DNA of 64,000 bases from CAIXOA01 sp041653635 (GTDB taxonomy: Archaea; Micrarchaeota; Micrarchaeia; Anstonellales; Bilamarchaeaceae). A program made the position numbers and the translations under genes. Each line of letters opens with the position of its first letter. Position 1 is the stretch's first letter. The DNA lies in the NCBI GenBank assembly GCA_041653635.1, contig JBAZFC010000001.1:930001-994000 (forward strand), in the 5' to 3' direction. Shown piece after piece: positions 43,216-51,582 of the stretch. The notes below the pieces were generated by a model. The model worked only from the letters and a program-made list of their open reading frames with translations, made no database searches and was not told the DNA's origin.

Positions 43216-45990
43216 CTATCTTTCTGCTTCGGTCTGTACGATGCTCTTTTCTATTGTTTTTTTCTCTGCTTCAGTAAGATTATAGCTGTCGTAGACTAGA
43301 ATATCTATTTCTGCGTCAGTTTTTTGTATCTCGGCAATAAGACGCTGATTTTCATTAGAGCTTTTTACTCCACTTTGATTTATTTTTTCTGATAGTTGGA
43401 CTATTCTAGCCACTGCCTTACCAACTTTCTCTTTCTGGGCAGGAGTTACATTGGCAATTGGTAGCACTCTTAGTTGCGGCGCTTGAAACTGGAAATAGCC
43501 GCCGCTCATCCTAAGCCCCGAAAAAAGTTCAGAATAAACAAAACTCAGCAGTTTGGAATTTATCACTCCAGCAAGATATTCAAGTTCATCCTTATTATTC
43601 TCCTTCAAATAGATACAGTTCGTATTTATTGACGCATAAGAACCATCTAAATCTAAGAATCCTTCAATCCTAAGTGCCAGTTTTGAGATAATAATTTTCG
43701 GGGTTTGGTAAATCTTCTTTCTAGTTTCACTAACCTTTGATAGATCGAGAGTTGGTTTCATAAGTTTGGTTCCCTTATTCATAAAGCTGCTAGAACCGTA
43801 CGTAGTTGAGTATCTATCTATTGTTCCGGTATTAATTATGGGCATACCTGACTTAGTTTCGTTAATGTATGAAGAATACTCATCCGCTTCAGCTGCAGTG
43901 CTAGTTGCTTGAACAATCGATATGCTCTCTAGTGATTTGCTATTTTTCATTATTTTACCGATTAAGGCGGCATTGTCTGACAAAATTACTCCCCAGATAT
44001 GCTCTGGAAGAGCAGTAAGCCACTTTGATGATACGGTGTAAGACGTTTTATCGGCTAAATTCTCAGAAAATATGCGTTCTCCAAGCAGTTCGTATGTCTG
44101 ACCAGCCTTTTTGTTTTCAAAAATTGAGATTATTGGGTAAACGGATGGGTCGGCGAATACCTGCACTTTTGAAAGATCCAAAATTCTATTCAAAGTGTAT
44201 AATTTGCAGAACCACTCTCTAAACGCCACTGCGTATGGCGCAGAGAGATATTTGTTCGGTGTGATAAACGAGACAAAACCGCCTTCTCTGCAGACCTTCA
44301 ATGATTGCTCAAAGAACAGTATGTAAATATCATATGTACCCCGAGCTGTTTCATATTTTGTTTTCCAGAATTTTTTAACGTTCTCCCCGACCACCTTGTT
44401 TAATTGAATTGCATTTATATAAGGTGGATTTCCGATCACCACATCAAAACCCCCCTGTCTGAAAACTTCCGGGAATTTATCTTCCCATTTGAAGGCAAAA
44501 CGACCAGCAATGGCTGGATCATCTACCAAACTATTCCCATTCTGTATCGTATGGTCCAGTTTCGGAAGCTTGTGCCTGTCTTCAGCAGATTTTAAGAGAA
44601 GATTCAACTGTGCGATTTCAACCGCTTTTGTGTCTAAATCCACCCCATAGATGCAGTTCTCCAGAACCCTATCCATGAAGGTCTGCAAACCCTTTTTGTC
44701 ATCCGAACTCAGGACGGTCTGCTCACCGCCCTTCCCACTTTTTGCTTTATAAGATTCAAACCAGCGCTTAAATTCATCGTAGGCACGAATCAAGAAAGAG
44801 CCGGAACCACAAGCGGGGTCAAGAACTTTTATTTTCAAAGCTTCTTCCGGGGTCTTGCATTCTTTTAGCTTCTTCCCCAAAGTATTCTTTACAATATAAT
44901 CCACGATATAAGTTGGGGTATAGTAAATCCCCATCTTCTTGCGCTGGGCCTTCTCGCTCTTCAAGGTCGCACGTTTCTCAGTTTTCTTAAGCAAAGTCCC
45001 TAGATATTGCTCGTAAACAGTTCCAAGAATATCCGCATCTATGGCAGAAAAGTCATATTTCAAGCCATCGGGGCTGATATAGGTGTGGTTTATAACCTTC
45101 TCAAGCGTCTCATCGTCTATCTTAAGGTTCTCGGAAAAATGAGAAGCAAACAAACCACTATTATAAACTCCATTCAGCTTGGAAAACAGCCTGTTCAGGT
45201 ACTTCATAAGGTCGTATTTCTTGTCTTCCTTGCTCTGCCTTATGCACCATTTCAGGACTTCTTCTTCTTCCAGGCCGCGGTCTTCACAGACACGGACGAA
45301 AATCAGCCGGTCAAGTATCTTCTGTACAGCTTCGTCTATGCGCTCTCCGGCTTCTTCTGGAGTTCCCTCAAACTTATTGTTCTTGGAGATGCTCTTTGTA
45401 AGAAGAGAACGCCATTCCATCAAATCCTCAAAAATCTTCTTGTCTATGGCTTCGCGCGGGCGGATTTTGCCATATTTGGTCGCAACCTGGTTAATCAGAC
45501 CGTGCTCCATCGCGTCTTTGCTAAGAAGCCACAGGTCATCAAAGCGTTCAAGGGCGTTTTCGAGCGTTATGGGTGCAAATAGCTGCCTTATCTGTTCCTC
45601 TTGGTCGAAGTATTTAGCGTTATAGATGCGGATTTCGCGAAGGTTGGTGAGGACAACCCATGTTTTGTTGTTCTGGTAGCCGTATTGAAGCGTCTGGTCT
45701 ACGTAGCGGTCTTCAAGGTCCTCTCGGTATGCCTTGGCTTCAAGCAGGAATTTCGTGGCGCCGGCTAGATGAAAGGCATAATCCACTCTTTTTCTCTTTC
45801 CGGTCCCGTATTCCTTTATCACATCGTCTATTATGTCCCAGCCCAGAATCCTGAAAAGTTCGTCTATGTAGTCCTTGGTATTTTCTTCTACGAGCTTGTC
45901 CAGCTTGCCTTCGGACTTATGGCGTTGATATCTCTGGATGAATTCTGCAAGTCTAGACTTGGCTTCCTCCTTAGAATGAGCCATAATCAT
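43216..45990 (-). CDS. Type IIG restriction-modification enzyme (Eco57I-like)
   Basis: 924 residues in one chain. N-terminal nuclease: Asp70 in KRVDYAF, then Glu84 and Lys86 in LLEAKAY (PD-ExK). Helical linker about 200-330. Methyltransferase: KKMGIYYTPTYIVDYIV, motif I LDPACGSGSFL (390-400), motif IV GNPPY (520-524), an N6-adenine type. A TaqI-like specificity domain fills the C-terminal third (LLSFVYSELFSGLRMSGGYF, LRVLPIANVTPAQ). It would both cut and methylate a specific site. AT-rich, horizontally acquired in appearance. An ATG at 45984 (MAHSKEE) is an equally good start. Confidence 0.88.
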   Translation of the reverse strand: MIMAHSKEEAKSRLAEFIQRYQRHKSEGKLDKLVEENTKDYIDELFRILGWDIIDDVIKEYGTGKRKRVDYAFHLAGATKFLLEAKAYREDLEDRYVDQTLQYGYQNNKTWVVLTNLREIRIYNAKYFDQEEQIRQLFAPITLENALERFDDLWLLSKDAMEHGLINQVATKYGKIRPREAIDKKIFEDLMEWRSLLTKSISKNNKFEGTPEEAGERIDEAVQKILDRLIFVRVCEDRGLEEEEVLKWCIRQSKEDKKYDLMKYLNRLFSKLNGVYNSGLFASHFSENLKIDDETLEKVINHTYISPDGLKYDFSAIDADILGTVYEQYLGTLLKKTEKRATLKSEKAQRKKMGIYYTPTYIVDYIVKNTLGKKLKECKTPEEALKIKVLDPACGSGSFLIRAYDEFKRWFESYKAKSGKGGEQTVLSSDDKKGLQTFMDRVLENCIYGVDLDTKAVEIAQLNLLLKSAEDRHKLPKLDHTIQNGNSLVDDPAIAGRFAFKWEDKFPEVFRQGGFDVVIGNPPYINAIQLNKVVGENVKKFWKTKYETARGTYDIYILFFEQSLKVCREGGFVSFITPNKYLSAPYAVAFREWFCKLYTLNRILDLSKVQVFADPSVYPIISIFENKKAGQTYELLGERIFSENLADKTSYTVSSKWLTALPEHIWGVILSDNAALIGKIMKNSKSLESISIVQATSTAAEADEYSSYINETKSGMPIINTGTIDRYSTTYGSSSFMNKGTKLMKPTLDLSKVSETRKKIYQTPKIIISKLALRIEGFLDLDGSYASINTNCIYLKENNKDELEYLAGVINSKLLSFVYSELFSGLRMSGGYFQFQAPQLRVLPIANVTPAQKEKVGKAVARIVQLSEKINQSGVKSSNENQRLIAEIQKTDAEIDILVYDSYNLTEAEKKTIEKSIVQTEAER

Positions 45991-46047
45991 GCAATCCGTT
46001 TGTAGCTTTTTAACCCTTGCGTGGGTGGTTTGCCGGTGCCGGTGTAG

Positions 46048-46410
46048 TTAAGCGATTACATCCGAAACTAAGTCAAATATTCCAAACCGGTTAAACAGTA
46101 CCACCAAAGCAAAAATTGAGGTGATTACTACTTCTGATATATCAACCAAACCAGTATTAAGAAGAATGAAAGCTGCCGCCAAATAGCCCAGTATGTATGT
46201 CGTGTGCCAGTAAACCATTATAGTTCCCAATGCGAGCAGACCTAATACGGCGATCAGTTGATACGCATTCTGTAAATCTGGCAGTATCTTGGCGGCAGGA
46301 GAACCTTCGCTTGCTATTGCAGGCAGGAGTGTCCCAAGCATGTACCATAACAGAAACGCTGAAACTGCAGCAGTAAGGAATGCACGCACCCCATTCGCAA
46401 ATCCGGTCAT
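46048..46410 (-). CDS. Small membrane protein with four hydrophobic helices
   Basis: 120 residues with hydrophobic stretches near 10-30, 50-66, 68-90 and 93-110 and little polar sequence. No family recognised. Located between the restriction-modification enzyme and the YwgA-like gene in the island. Small membrane proteins in defence islands sometimes act as pore-forming effectors, but nothing in the sequence proves this. Confidence 0.5.
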   Translation of the reverse strand: MTGFANGVRAFLTAAVSAFLLWYMLGTLLPAIASEGSPAAKILPDLQNAYQLIAVLGLLALGTIMVYWHTTYILGYLAAAFILLNTGLVDISEVVITSIFALVVLFNRFGIFDLVSDVIA

Positions 46411-46502
46411 TTATCCCACCTGGTTCGGGTTATTGCGGAGGTTATATTTAAATGTTAATCCTGGCATTAGAAGTGTGTAACAAGAAAATTAAGCGAATAT
46501 TA

Positions 46503-46979
46503 TCAATGGCTATTAAATCCTAGTCTTTCTAGAATTACAACTCCATATTTTACTTCATCTACAGAGAATCTTGGTTTATAGGCTCTCACAATGTCAACAA
46601 TATCAGGTTCATTGATATTTTTTGAGTACTTATTCGACCAATACAAAATAGAAGACACTAGTTCTAGCTTATCAGAATCCAAAGATTCCATTACTTCTCT
46701 GACATTTCTTAAATCTGAAAATACTGATAAATCTGAACTGGTTAATTGGACTGAAGATATATCAACTTCTGAAATATCAGATACTGTGTCTTTCCATAGT
46801 TCATATGAGAATACACCATGAATATACCAAAAAAAGTCCAAATTTAAGTCTAATCCTTTTTCTTGGAAAAGATATGCAATTTTCTGAATTTTTATTCTAT
46901 CACTGAGTGTTGAGTTGGAAGGAATACTTCCGAACAATTTCTGGTTCATAGTTATGAACTTTTTCACGTTTTCTTGCAT
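46503..46979 (-). CDS. YwgA/SocA-like small protein
   Basis: 158 residues. The N-terminal part KIQKIAYLFQEKGLDLNLDFFWYIHGVFSYEL fits the signature of the YwgA/DUF4065 family: an aromatic-helix start, then wyihGpYS-like. Related domains serve as antitoxins or proteolysis adaptors. No partner toxin is adjacent on the same strand; the neighbouring gene at 47016 could be. AT-rich. Confidence 0.5.
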   Translation of the reverse strand: MQENVKKFITMNQKLFGSIPSNSTLSDRIKIQKIAYLFQEKGLDLNLDFFWYIHGVFSYELWKDTVSDISEVDISSVQLTSSDLSVFSDLRNVREVMESLDSDKLELVSSILYWSNKYSKNINEPDIVDIVRAYKPRFSVDEVKYGVVILERLGFNSH

Positions 46980-47015
46980 ATCCTACACGCCCAAACATCA
47001 CATATAAGCTTATAA

Positions 47016-47933
47016 TCACTTTTGTTTGTCTATCGAATCTAATCTTGCTTGGATTAGTTTAATAATTGCATCTACATCATTTCTAAGACCTGTTAATTGG
47101 CCTAATGCTCCTTTCTTCTGTTCTTCCCCACCCTTTGAGTCTTCTATGAGTATGTCTACATCCTCTTCAAGTCGGACGTGTATGCTGCTCAATTGATCTA
47201 AAAACCCTTCCCTATCTTTTTTTAAGCCTCTGTATGGCGATTCAATAATACATTGGTGTGTAGACCGCATTTCGGGACAATTGAATTCGTCCTCACTAGT
47301 ACCATCTTTTATTACCCTGTCCAATTCCATCATTACTCGGGTTAATTCAATTTTCAATGAATATAGTACGGACCATTCTTTTTGCAGATCTCTTTTTTCA
47401 AGTTGCTCGGAAACATGTTTCTGAATTTTAGAACTTAATTGAAATATCTTTCCTGCACCTTGAAGTGCCCATGCAGTTTCTTGGGAAGTCCTAGAACGTT
47501 TAATTTCAAAATTATGGTTTAGTCTTTTTAGCGTATCCAGGCCTGCCGCAGCATCGTTTTCGTTTATAACAAATCTGGCTTTCCAATCATTTTCTTTACT
47601 CTTAATGTATTCTAGAACAGTTTCATCGTTACTCGAATAAATGCTGGGTATTTTATCTCTTTTGGACTCATCTGGTTCTTGGTCTTTATCTTTCTCGATC
47701 TGCTGATCTAGAAGAATCTTATTTCCTCTTAACAGTATTCCATAAAGCAATTCTTTGATTTTTTCCTTTTCTTGCGGAGTACATTTATCCTTGACTACCA
47801 CCAGAACTGAATCTTGGAGATTTTGGGCGTAACCACAATAGTTCCTACCCAGCTCTGATTTTATCGTTTCTCTTAATTGAACCCCATGCAAGTCAAAAGT
47901 GGGTGAACTTATCTCAAAAGCGCAAAAATCCAT
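47016..47933 (-). CDS. Hypothetical helical protein
   Basis: 305 residues from the ATG at 47931-47933. Upstream in-frame extension is rejected because it would run through the large palindrome at 48000. It begins MDFCAFEISSPTF; the rest is highly charged and helical with coiled-coil-like regions (EQLEKRDLQKEW, LTRVMMELDRVIKDG). No motif recognised. AT-rich and on the same strand as the YwgA-like gene 36 bases downstream, so they may form a pair. Confidence 0.5.
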   Translation of the reverse strand: MDFCAFEISSPTFDLHGVQLRETIKSELGRNYCGYAQNLQDSVLVVVKDKCTPQEKEKIKELLYGILLRGNKILLDQQIEKDKDQEPDESKRDKIPSIYSSNDETVLEYIKSKENDWKARFVINENDAAAGLDTLKRLNHNFEIKRSRTSQETAWALQGAGKIFQLSSKIQKHVSEQLEKRDLQKEWSVLYSLKIELTRVMMELDRVIKDGTSEDEFNCPEMRSTHQCIIESPYRGLKKDREGFLDQLSSIHVRLEEDVDILIEDSKGGEEQKKGALGQLTGLRNDVDAIIKLIQARLDSIDKQK

Positions 47934-47999
47934 AGTAAGCTTTGTCACGAATGAGTAATAAATATTTCGATACGACCGGGCAAGGAGATATCCTATTAA

Positions 48000-48184
48000 G
48001 TCGCTCGTTCTCGCCTTCCGGCATGCTCGTTTTATTTCTTTGCCCTTCGCTTGGGCTGAAAAGCACTTAAAGTTCAAGCCCTTGCGGGTTCGCTCAGGAG
48101 AGCGAAAACTTTAATGTGCATTTTCGCCCTCGCTCCGGGCACGCTGCTGCTAAAGAGAATAATAACTCGCACCGAACGAGCGAC
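48000..48184. repeat. 185-bp branched palindrome in the island
   Basis: A perfect 11-bp outer stem, GTCGCTCGTTC (48000-48010) with GAACGAGCGAC (48174-48184), encloses three branches. These are GCCC/GGGC (48042-48056), a larger arm GCACTTAAAGTT with AACTTTAATGTGC (48063-48119) that itself contains TTCGCTC/GAGCGAA (48089-48106), and GCCC/GGGC (48126-48140). It lies between divergent genes in a 476-base gap (47934-48409) with no other gene. Confidence 0.65.
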
Positions 48185-48203
48185 CTCTACTGCTTCTGCG
48201 ACT

Positions 48204-48308
48204 GGGAAGTTTTGCTCGCTTCACTCCTTTCAGCCCTTAAACCGTGAAATCGCGGGCTTCGGAGTGAAGCTCGCCGTAAAACTTCCCCGAAAGGAGAAGC
48301 CGGGGAAG
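48204..48308. repeat. Nested hairpin with an alternative overlapping hairpin
   Basis: GGGAAGTTTT (48204-48213) pairs with AAAACTTCCC (48278-48287), with an inner CTTCACTCC/GGAGTGAAG (48219-48227 and 48261-48269) and GCCC/GGGC. The stretch CTTCCCCG (48282-48289) can instead pair with CGGGGAAG (48301-48308). The two folds exclude each other, like an attenuator. The four-helix-bundle gene starts 102 bases downstream on the + strand. Confidence 0.55.
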
Positions 48309-48409
48309 GGAAGTGGTGAAAAACATGGAAGAAAATGGGAAAACCGAGGTTGATGAAAGGAAATGGACGCTCTACGAACAGAGCCGCGAAGTCGGAAAAT
48401 GGTGAGGTT

Positions 48410-48772
48410 ATGCAGAATTTCAAGAATTTGAAGGTTTATGAGGAGGCATTCCGCCTGTCAAAGGATATTTTTGAATTCATGGAAGACAAACAGATGAGCA
48501 GGAGGGCGAAGGAACAGCTCCTTGCCTCCGCGTCTTCCATCTGCGCGAACCTGGCAGAAATGGGAGCGATTGATTCCAGAAAGGCACAAAATCAGAAGCT
48601 GGTGACCTGCATAGGCGAGGCAAACGAAACCGAGTATTGGCTGGATTTGTGCAATTCCCTGAAAATAATCCCGCAAAGGGAGCATCTCAATTTCATGACT
48701 TCTTTGGTGCGTGTGCGCTCAATGCTTTGTAAGCTGAAAAAGTCGATTGAAGGAGGTGATGATGGTGTTTGA
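48410..48772 (+). CDS. Four-helix-bundle protein (23S rRNA intervening-sequence / Avd-like family)
   Basis: 120 residues from the ATG at 48410 (MQNFKNLKVYEEAF), preceded by GGTGAGGTT. The pattern NLKVYEEAFRLSKDIFEF, ASASSICANLAE and ETEYWLDLCNSL is the S23/four-helix-bundle family. Members occur in rRNA intervening sequences, or as accessory Avd proteins of diversity-generating retroelements; neither an rRNA gene nor a reverse transcriptase is present here. Function in the island is unknown. Confidence 0.72.
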   Translation: MQNFKNLKVYEEAFRLSKDIFEFMEDKQMSRRAKEQLLASASSICANLAEMGAIDSRKAQNQKLVTCIGEANETEYWLDLCNSLKIIPQREHLNFMTSLVRVRSMLCKLKKSIEGGDDGV

Positions 48773-48886
48773 CTAGAAAATTGAAATTTGAGGGCATGGA
48801 GGCTGAAATAAGCCCCTAAAACCGGCAACTGGGAACCGATAACAGGGAACTGGTCGCTGGCTGCGGCTTTTTCGGCCGATTGCTGA

Positions 48887-48940
48887 CGCGTCTCGTGCAA
48901 GAGGCGTGCCTAGCGGAGCATGTGTTCGGAAACATGCTCC
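48887..48940. repeat. Two hairpins upstream of the RNxxxH protein gene
   Basis: An 8-bp stem with wobbles (48887-48908) and a perfect 9-bp stem GGAGCATGT/ACATGCTCC (48915-48923 with 48932-48940) lie 46 bases ahead of the start at 48986. The 213-base gap holds no convincing gene. Confidence 0.4.
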
Positions 48941-48985
48941 CCAAAAATATAAAAATCACAAAAACAAAAGCAGACGGGGAAAGCT

Positions 48986-49612
48986 ATGCTCGAAAACAAC
49001 ACCCTTACATACGACCTAGAAAGGAAGACGGCAGCCATGAGATTTTTTCTCAAGGAAATCGATAAAAGAAAGAGATGGCATTGTGGTGAGTATAGCGATC
49101 TAGTACTTCCTCAAGAAGGTGTAACCGTAACAAGCGAGAATGGCAAAATAAGGACTGAAGTAAAGGGCAAAGCTTGGAGGATTTGGGAGGATGAGGCAGT
49201 GTTTTTTATTGAAGCATACCTCGCAGTCACTATGAGTTTCTTTGATATCTTAGCCAAGTGTCTTAAGAAAGGTTGGAAAGGTGAAGATTTGTATTTCAAA
49301 AATTTCATTGATGAAGCGCAAGCGCGTAATCCGGAGGATGATTTTTGTGAATATTTAAAAAATTTCAAGGATACGCATCTCAAGAGACTTTCGGACCTTA
49401 GGAATGATGTTTCTCACGAAAAGAGTCTTTTCAGAGAAATCAAACCATTCTTCAGCATTAAAGCCGAACAGGGAAAACCAGTTAAAATGAGATTTTTGGT
49501 GTGCAACCTAGATGGACAGGAAATTGAGATTTTGGATTATTTAAACGGTTTCCAGAAGAACTTTGACGCTTTATTGGACAAGTTTGATGAAAATTATGAA
49601 AAAGAATATTGA
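48986..49612 (+). CDS. HEPN-like protein with RNxxxH motif
   Basis: 208 residues. Helix EAYLAVTMSFFDILAKCLKK, then DLRNDVSHEKSLF with Arg139-Asn140 and His144: the RNxxxH active-site motif of HEPN RNases. N-terminal 70 residues are a small strand-rich part. It is the second HEPN-type gene in the island; no MNT or other antitoxin is adjacent. Plausibly an RNase used in defence or dormancy. Last gene before the right attachment site. Confidence 0.55.
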   Translation: MLENNTLTYDLERKTAAMRFFLKEIDKRKRWHCGEYSDLVLPQEGVTVTSENGKIRTEVKGKAWRIWEDEAVFFIEAYLAVTMSFFDILAKCLKKGWKGEDLYFKNFIDEAQARNPEDDFCEYLKNFKDTHLKRLSDLRNDVSHEKSLFREIKPFFSIKAEQGKPVKMRFLVCNLDGQEIEILDYLNGFQKNFDALLDKFDENYEKEY

Positions 49613-49756
49613 AGAGGTGCAAAATATGAAAGATATGACTGAATTGAAAACCAATCGGGCCCAAAACCTAAGATATTTGAATTCAAAGAAATTTGACTAC
49701 AAAAACAGAAAATCTCCGGCGTCCGGAAACTGGAAACCCGAGACGGAAAACTCTAG

Positions 49757-49786
49757 ATGGGCCCACGGAGATTTGAACTCCGGACC
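49757..49786 (-). repeat. Right attachment repeat within tRNA-Ile
   Basis: Same 30 bases as 39376-39405; here they form the 3' third (T arm and acceptor strand) of the intact tRNA gene, so integration kept the tRNA functional. Confidence 0.88.
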
Positions 49787-49832
49787 TTTCGATTATCAGT
49801 CGAACGCTCCAACCTGGCTGAGCTATGGGCCC
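49758..49832 (-). tRNA. tRNA-Ile (anticodon GAU)
   Basis: 75 bases read on the minus strand. Acceptor GGGCCCA/TGGGCCC, D stem GCTC/GAGC, anticodon arm TTCGA-CTGATAA-TCGAA (GAT), T arm CGGAG-TTCAAAT-CTCCG, discriminator A, CCA not encoded. It is the integration target of the island. Confidence 0.96.
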
Positions 49833-49942
49833 TAGAATAGGGAAATAATATCTGGATGCTATCTTTTTAAAAATGAGGGCAGGGCGGCGCATGGGGCGGG
49901 GCTCAAGGTTTATAAAGAATGTGTGTGTAATTATTAATTATT

Positions 49943-50728
49943 ATGGAAACCGATGAAGAGGCCCGGATGGTCCACCTCAGGTCCCTATGTGGAAATGCGT
50001 GCAACCCGGAGCTTGACGGCGAACTCAGGCTGGAGCTGCAGAAGCGCGTAACAAAGGAACTGACGGACATGCCGATGGGCCAGCTGAGGGAACTCGCGGC
50101 AACGGAGAAGGACGTAAGCCTGAGGCGCGCGGCCGGCATGATATATGCCTGGAGGATTGCGAACGAAACGATGCTGGACCCGAACAAGGCCCGCCTGCTG
50201 GGTAAGTTCATAGAGATAGAAGGCACTTCCGAGGAGGTTAGGCGTTACGTGACAAAAACGCTCCTGCCGGTGCTCGGATGGCCTAAGGAGAAATGGGACA
50301 TCCTCGTGGATTCGGGGAAGCCGGTGGAGGAAAGGATTGCCGCGGGGAAGGACGTGATAGAGTACTGCTACCGGAATGCCTACGTAAGCACGCTGTACCG
50401 GATTGCGAGTGATGAAAGCATGCCCATGAAGGTACGGGAGGATGCGGGGATCGCAATCATAGATTCCGCGTCCGCAAAATCATGGCCGGATGAGCCGAAA
50501 ATAGAGCTGAACCTGATGCCCAGGCGCGTTGCGGAGCGGATGGGGAGGGAGTGGGGGCCAGCCGCGCGGGAGAGCGTGGAGTGCATTATGCCGCGCATGG
50601 ATGCGAGTGACGGCGTATACCGCGCATTCCTGCGCAGGAGGGAAATTGCCAAGGCCGGCGTTCCCGCGGAAGGAAAAGAGAGGGCTGCGCCGCAGGGGAA
50701 TGGGGGGTGTGCGAAGGTTTTTAAATAG
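49943..50728 (+). CDS. HEAT-like helical repeat protein
   Basis: 261 residues. Two-helix units recur (VSLRRAAGMIYAWRIANE; MKVREDAGIAIIDSASAK), the VRxxAGxAII core being shared with the next gene. No other domain. GTTTATAAAG (49908-49917) lies 26-35 bases ahead of the ATG, a good leaderless promoter. Probably a protein-binding scaffold. With 50748 and 52584 it forms a local group of such genes. Confidence 0.6.
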   Translation: METDEEARMVHLRSLCGNACNPELDGELRLELQKRVTKELTDMPMGQLRELAATEKDVSLRRAAGMIYAWRIANETMLDPNKARLLGKFIEIEGTSEEVRRYVTKTLLPVLGWPKEKWDILVDSGKPVEERIAAGKDVIEYCYRNAYVSTLYRIASDESMPMKVREDAGIAIIDSASAKSWPDEPKIELNLMPRRVAERMGREWGPAARESVECIMPRMDASDGVYRAFLRRREIAKAGVPAEGKERAAPQGNGGCAKVFK

Positions 50729-50747
50729 TGTGAGGATATATATTATT

Positions 50748-51566
50748 ATGGTTAATGAGAATTTAATCGAGAAGCTTGACAATCTCCTTGAGAGGGCAAC
50801 AAAGGACAATACTGCACGGGCAGAGCTTACTGAGCTGATCAGGAAGCTTGTCTATTCTTCAAATCCGGACGAGGAGGCTCAGGACTGGCTGGTCGGGTTG
50901 CTGGCAAAATCTCCGTACGACAAGCTCAGGAATATGGCACTTAACGATCCGGACCACATGCAGAAGAGATGCGCGGGGTTTGCGCTCCTGAGGCAGATTG
51001 AGAAGATGCCGAAGATACATGCGAGGATAGAAGCGCTGGAAGAGATCCTGGACAACCCTGCCTTGGACAGCGGTGTGAGAACGGAGGCCGGGGCGGCACT
51101 CATAGAAGACCTCTGCCAGAATACGGCCACAATGGACAAGGTGCGCTTGCTTATGAAGAGGAACGATATCCCACAGGCAGTGAGGGAGACCGCTGCGGAA
51201 GAGCTTTCTGATTTTTGTATTAGCACTGATAGGCACATATACCTGGCAAGGGAAGTGGCGCTCTCCGGAGAATACGGAGAGGTTTGCGAAAGGGCAGGCA
51301 TAAAGCTAGTGGATTATTTCTTTGCGAAGGGGAACAAGGTGGAGATTGAAGTAATCGCGGACCACGAGAAGACTCCCCCAAAAGTCGCGGCTTATGCGGC
51401 TAAGACACTCGGGCGCGAGCCCAAGCCCCTGCCCAGGCCGGAGATGGATACCCTGATGGGAATGCCAAAGCCCGACCTCAAGGAATGGATTGCAAGGGGC
51501 GACAGGGACATGGAAAGGGCAAGGGCTGCGAACGGCGGGAAGCCAAAAGCAGTGATTAGGCGCTAA
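50748..51566 (+). CDS. HEAT-like helical repeat protein
   Basis: 272 residues from the ATG at 50748; a TTTTTAAATA box 21-30 bases upstream supports it over a longer frame overlapping the previous gene. Repeats include VRTEAGAALIEDLCQ and VRETAAEELSDFC, similar to the upstream neighbour, so the two are probably diverged duplicates. Soluble; function unknown. Confidence 0.6.
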   Translation: MVNENLIEKLDNLLERATKDNTARAELTELIRKLVYSSNPDEEAQDWLVGLLAKSPYDKLRNMALNDPDHMQKRCAGFALLRQIEKMPKIHARIEALEEILDNPALDSGVRTEAGAALIEDLCQNTATMDKVRLLMKRNDIPQAVRETAAEELSDFCISTDRHIYLAREVALSGEYGEVCERAGIKLVDYFFAKGNKVEIEVIADHEKTPPKVAAYAAKTLGREPKPLPRPEMDTLMGMPKPDLKEWIARGDRDMERARAANGGKPKAVIRR

Positions 51567-51582
51567 CTGAAAGCCGCGGCGC

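Larger units (their letters stand above)
39376..49786. mobile_element. Integrated genomic island at tRNA-Ile(GAU)
   Basis: A 30-bp perfect direct repeat (39376-39405 and 49757-49786) bounds 10.4 kb. The right copy is the 3' part of an intact tRNA-Ile; the left copy is an orphan tRNA 3' end. A tyrosine recombinase gene lies just inside the left end. Near-perfect inverted 18-mers lie just inside both ends (39459-39476 and 49723-49740). The cargo is visibly more AT-rich than the flanks from about 41 to 48 kb and includes a restriction-modification enzyme and HEPN genes. No replication or conjugation gene is recognised, so it resembles an integrated plasmid or satellite carrying defence genes. 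Confidence 0.85.

Noticed and set aside
47934..48077. N-terminal extension of the 305-residue protein
   Set aside because: The extension would be encoded by the arms of the large palindrome, and an ATG at 47933 gives a clean start.
48410..48772. Diversity-generating retroelement, because the four-helix protein resembles Avd
   Set aside because: No reverse transcriptase, template repeat or variable repeat was found nearby.
49563..49835. Open frame running antisense through tRNA-Ile
   Set aside because: The end of the peptide is just the reverse strand of the tRNA, a well-known artefact.
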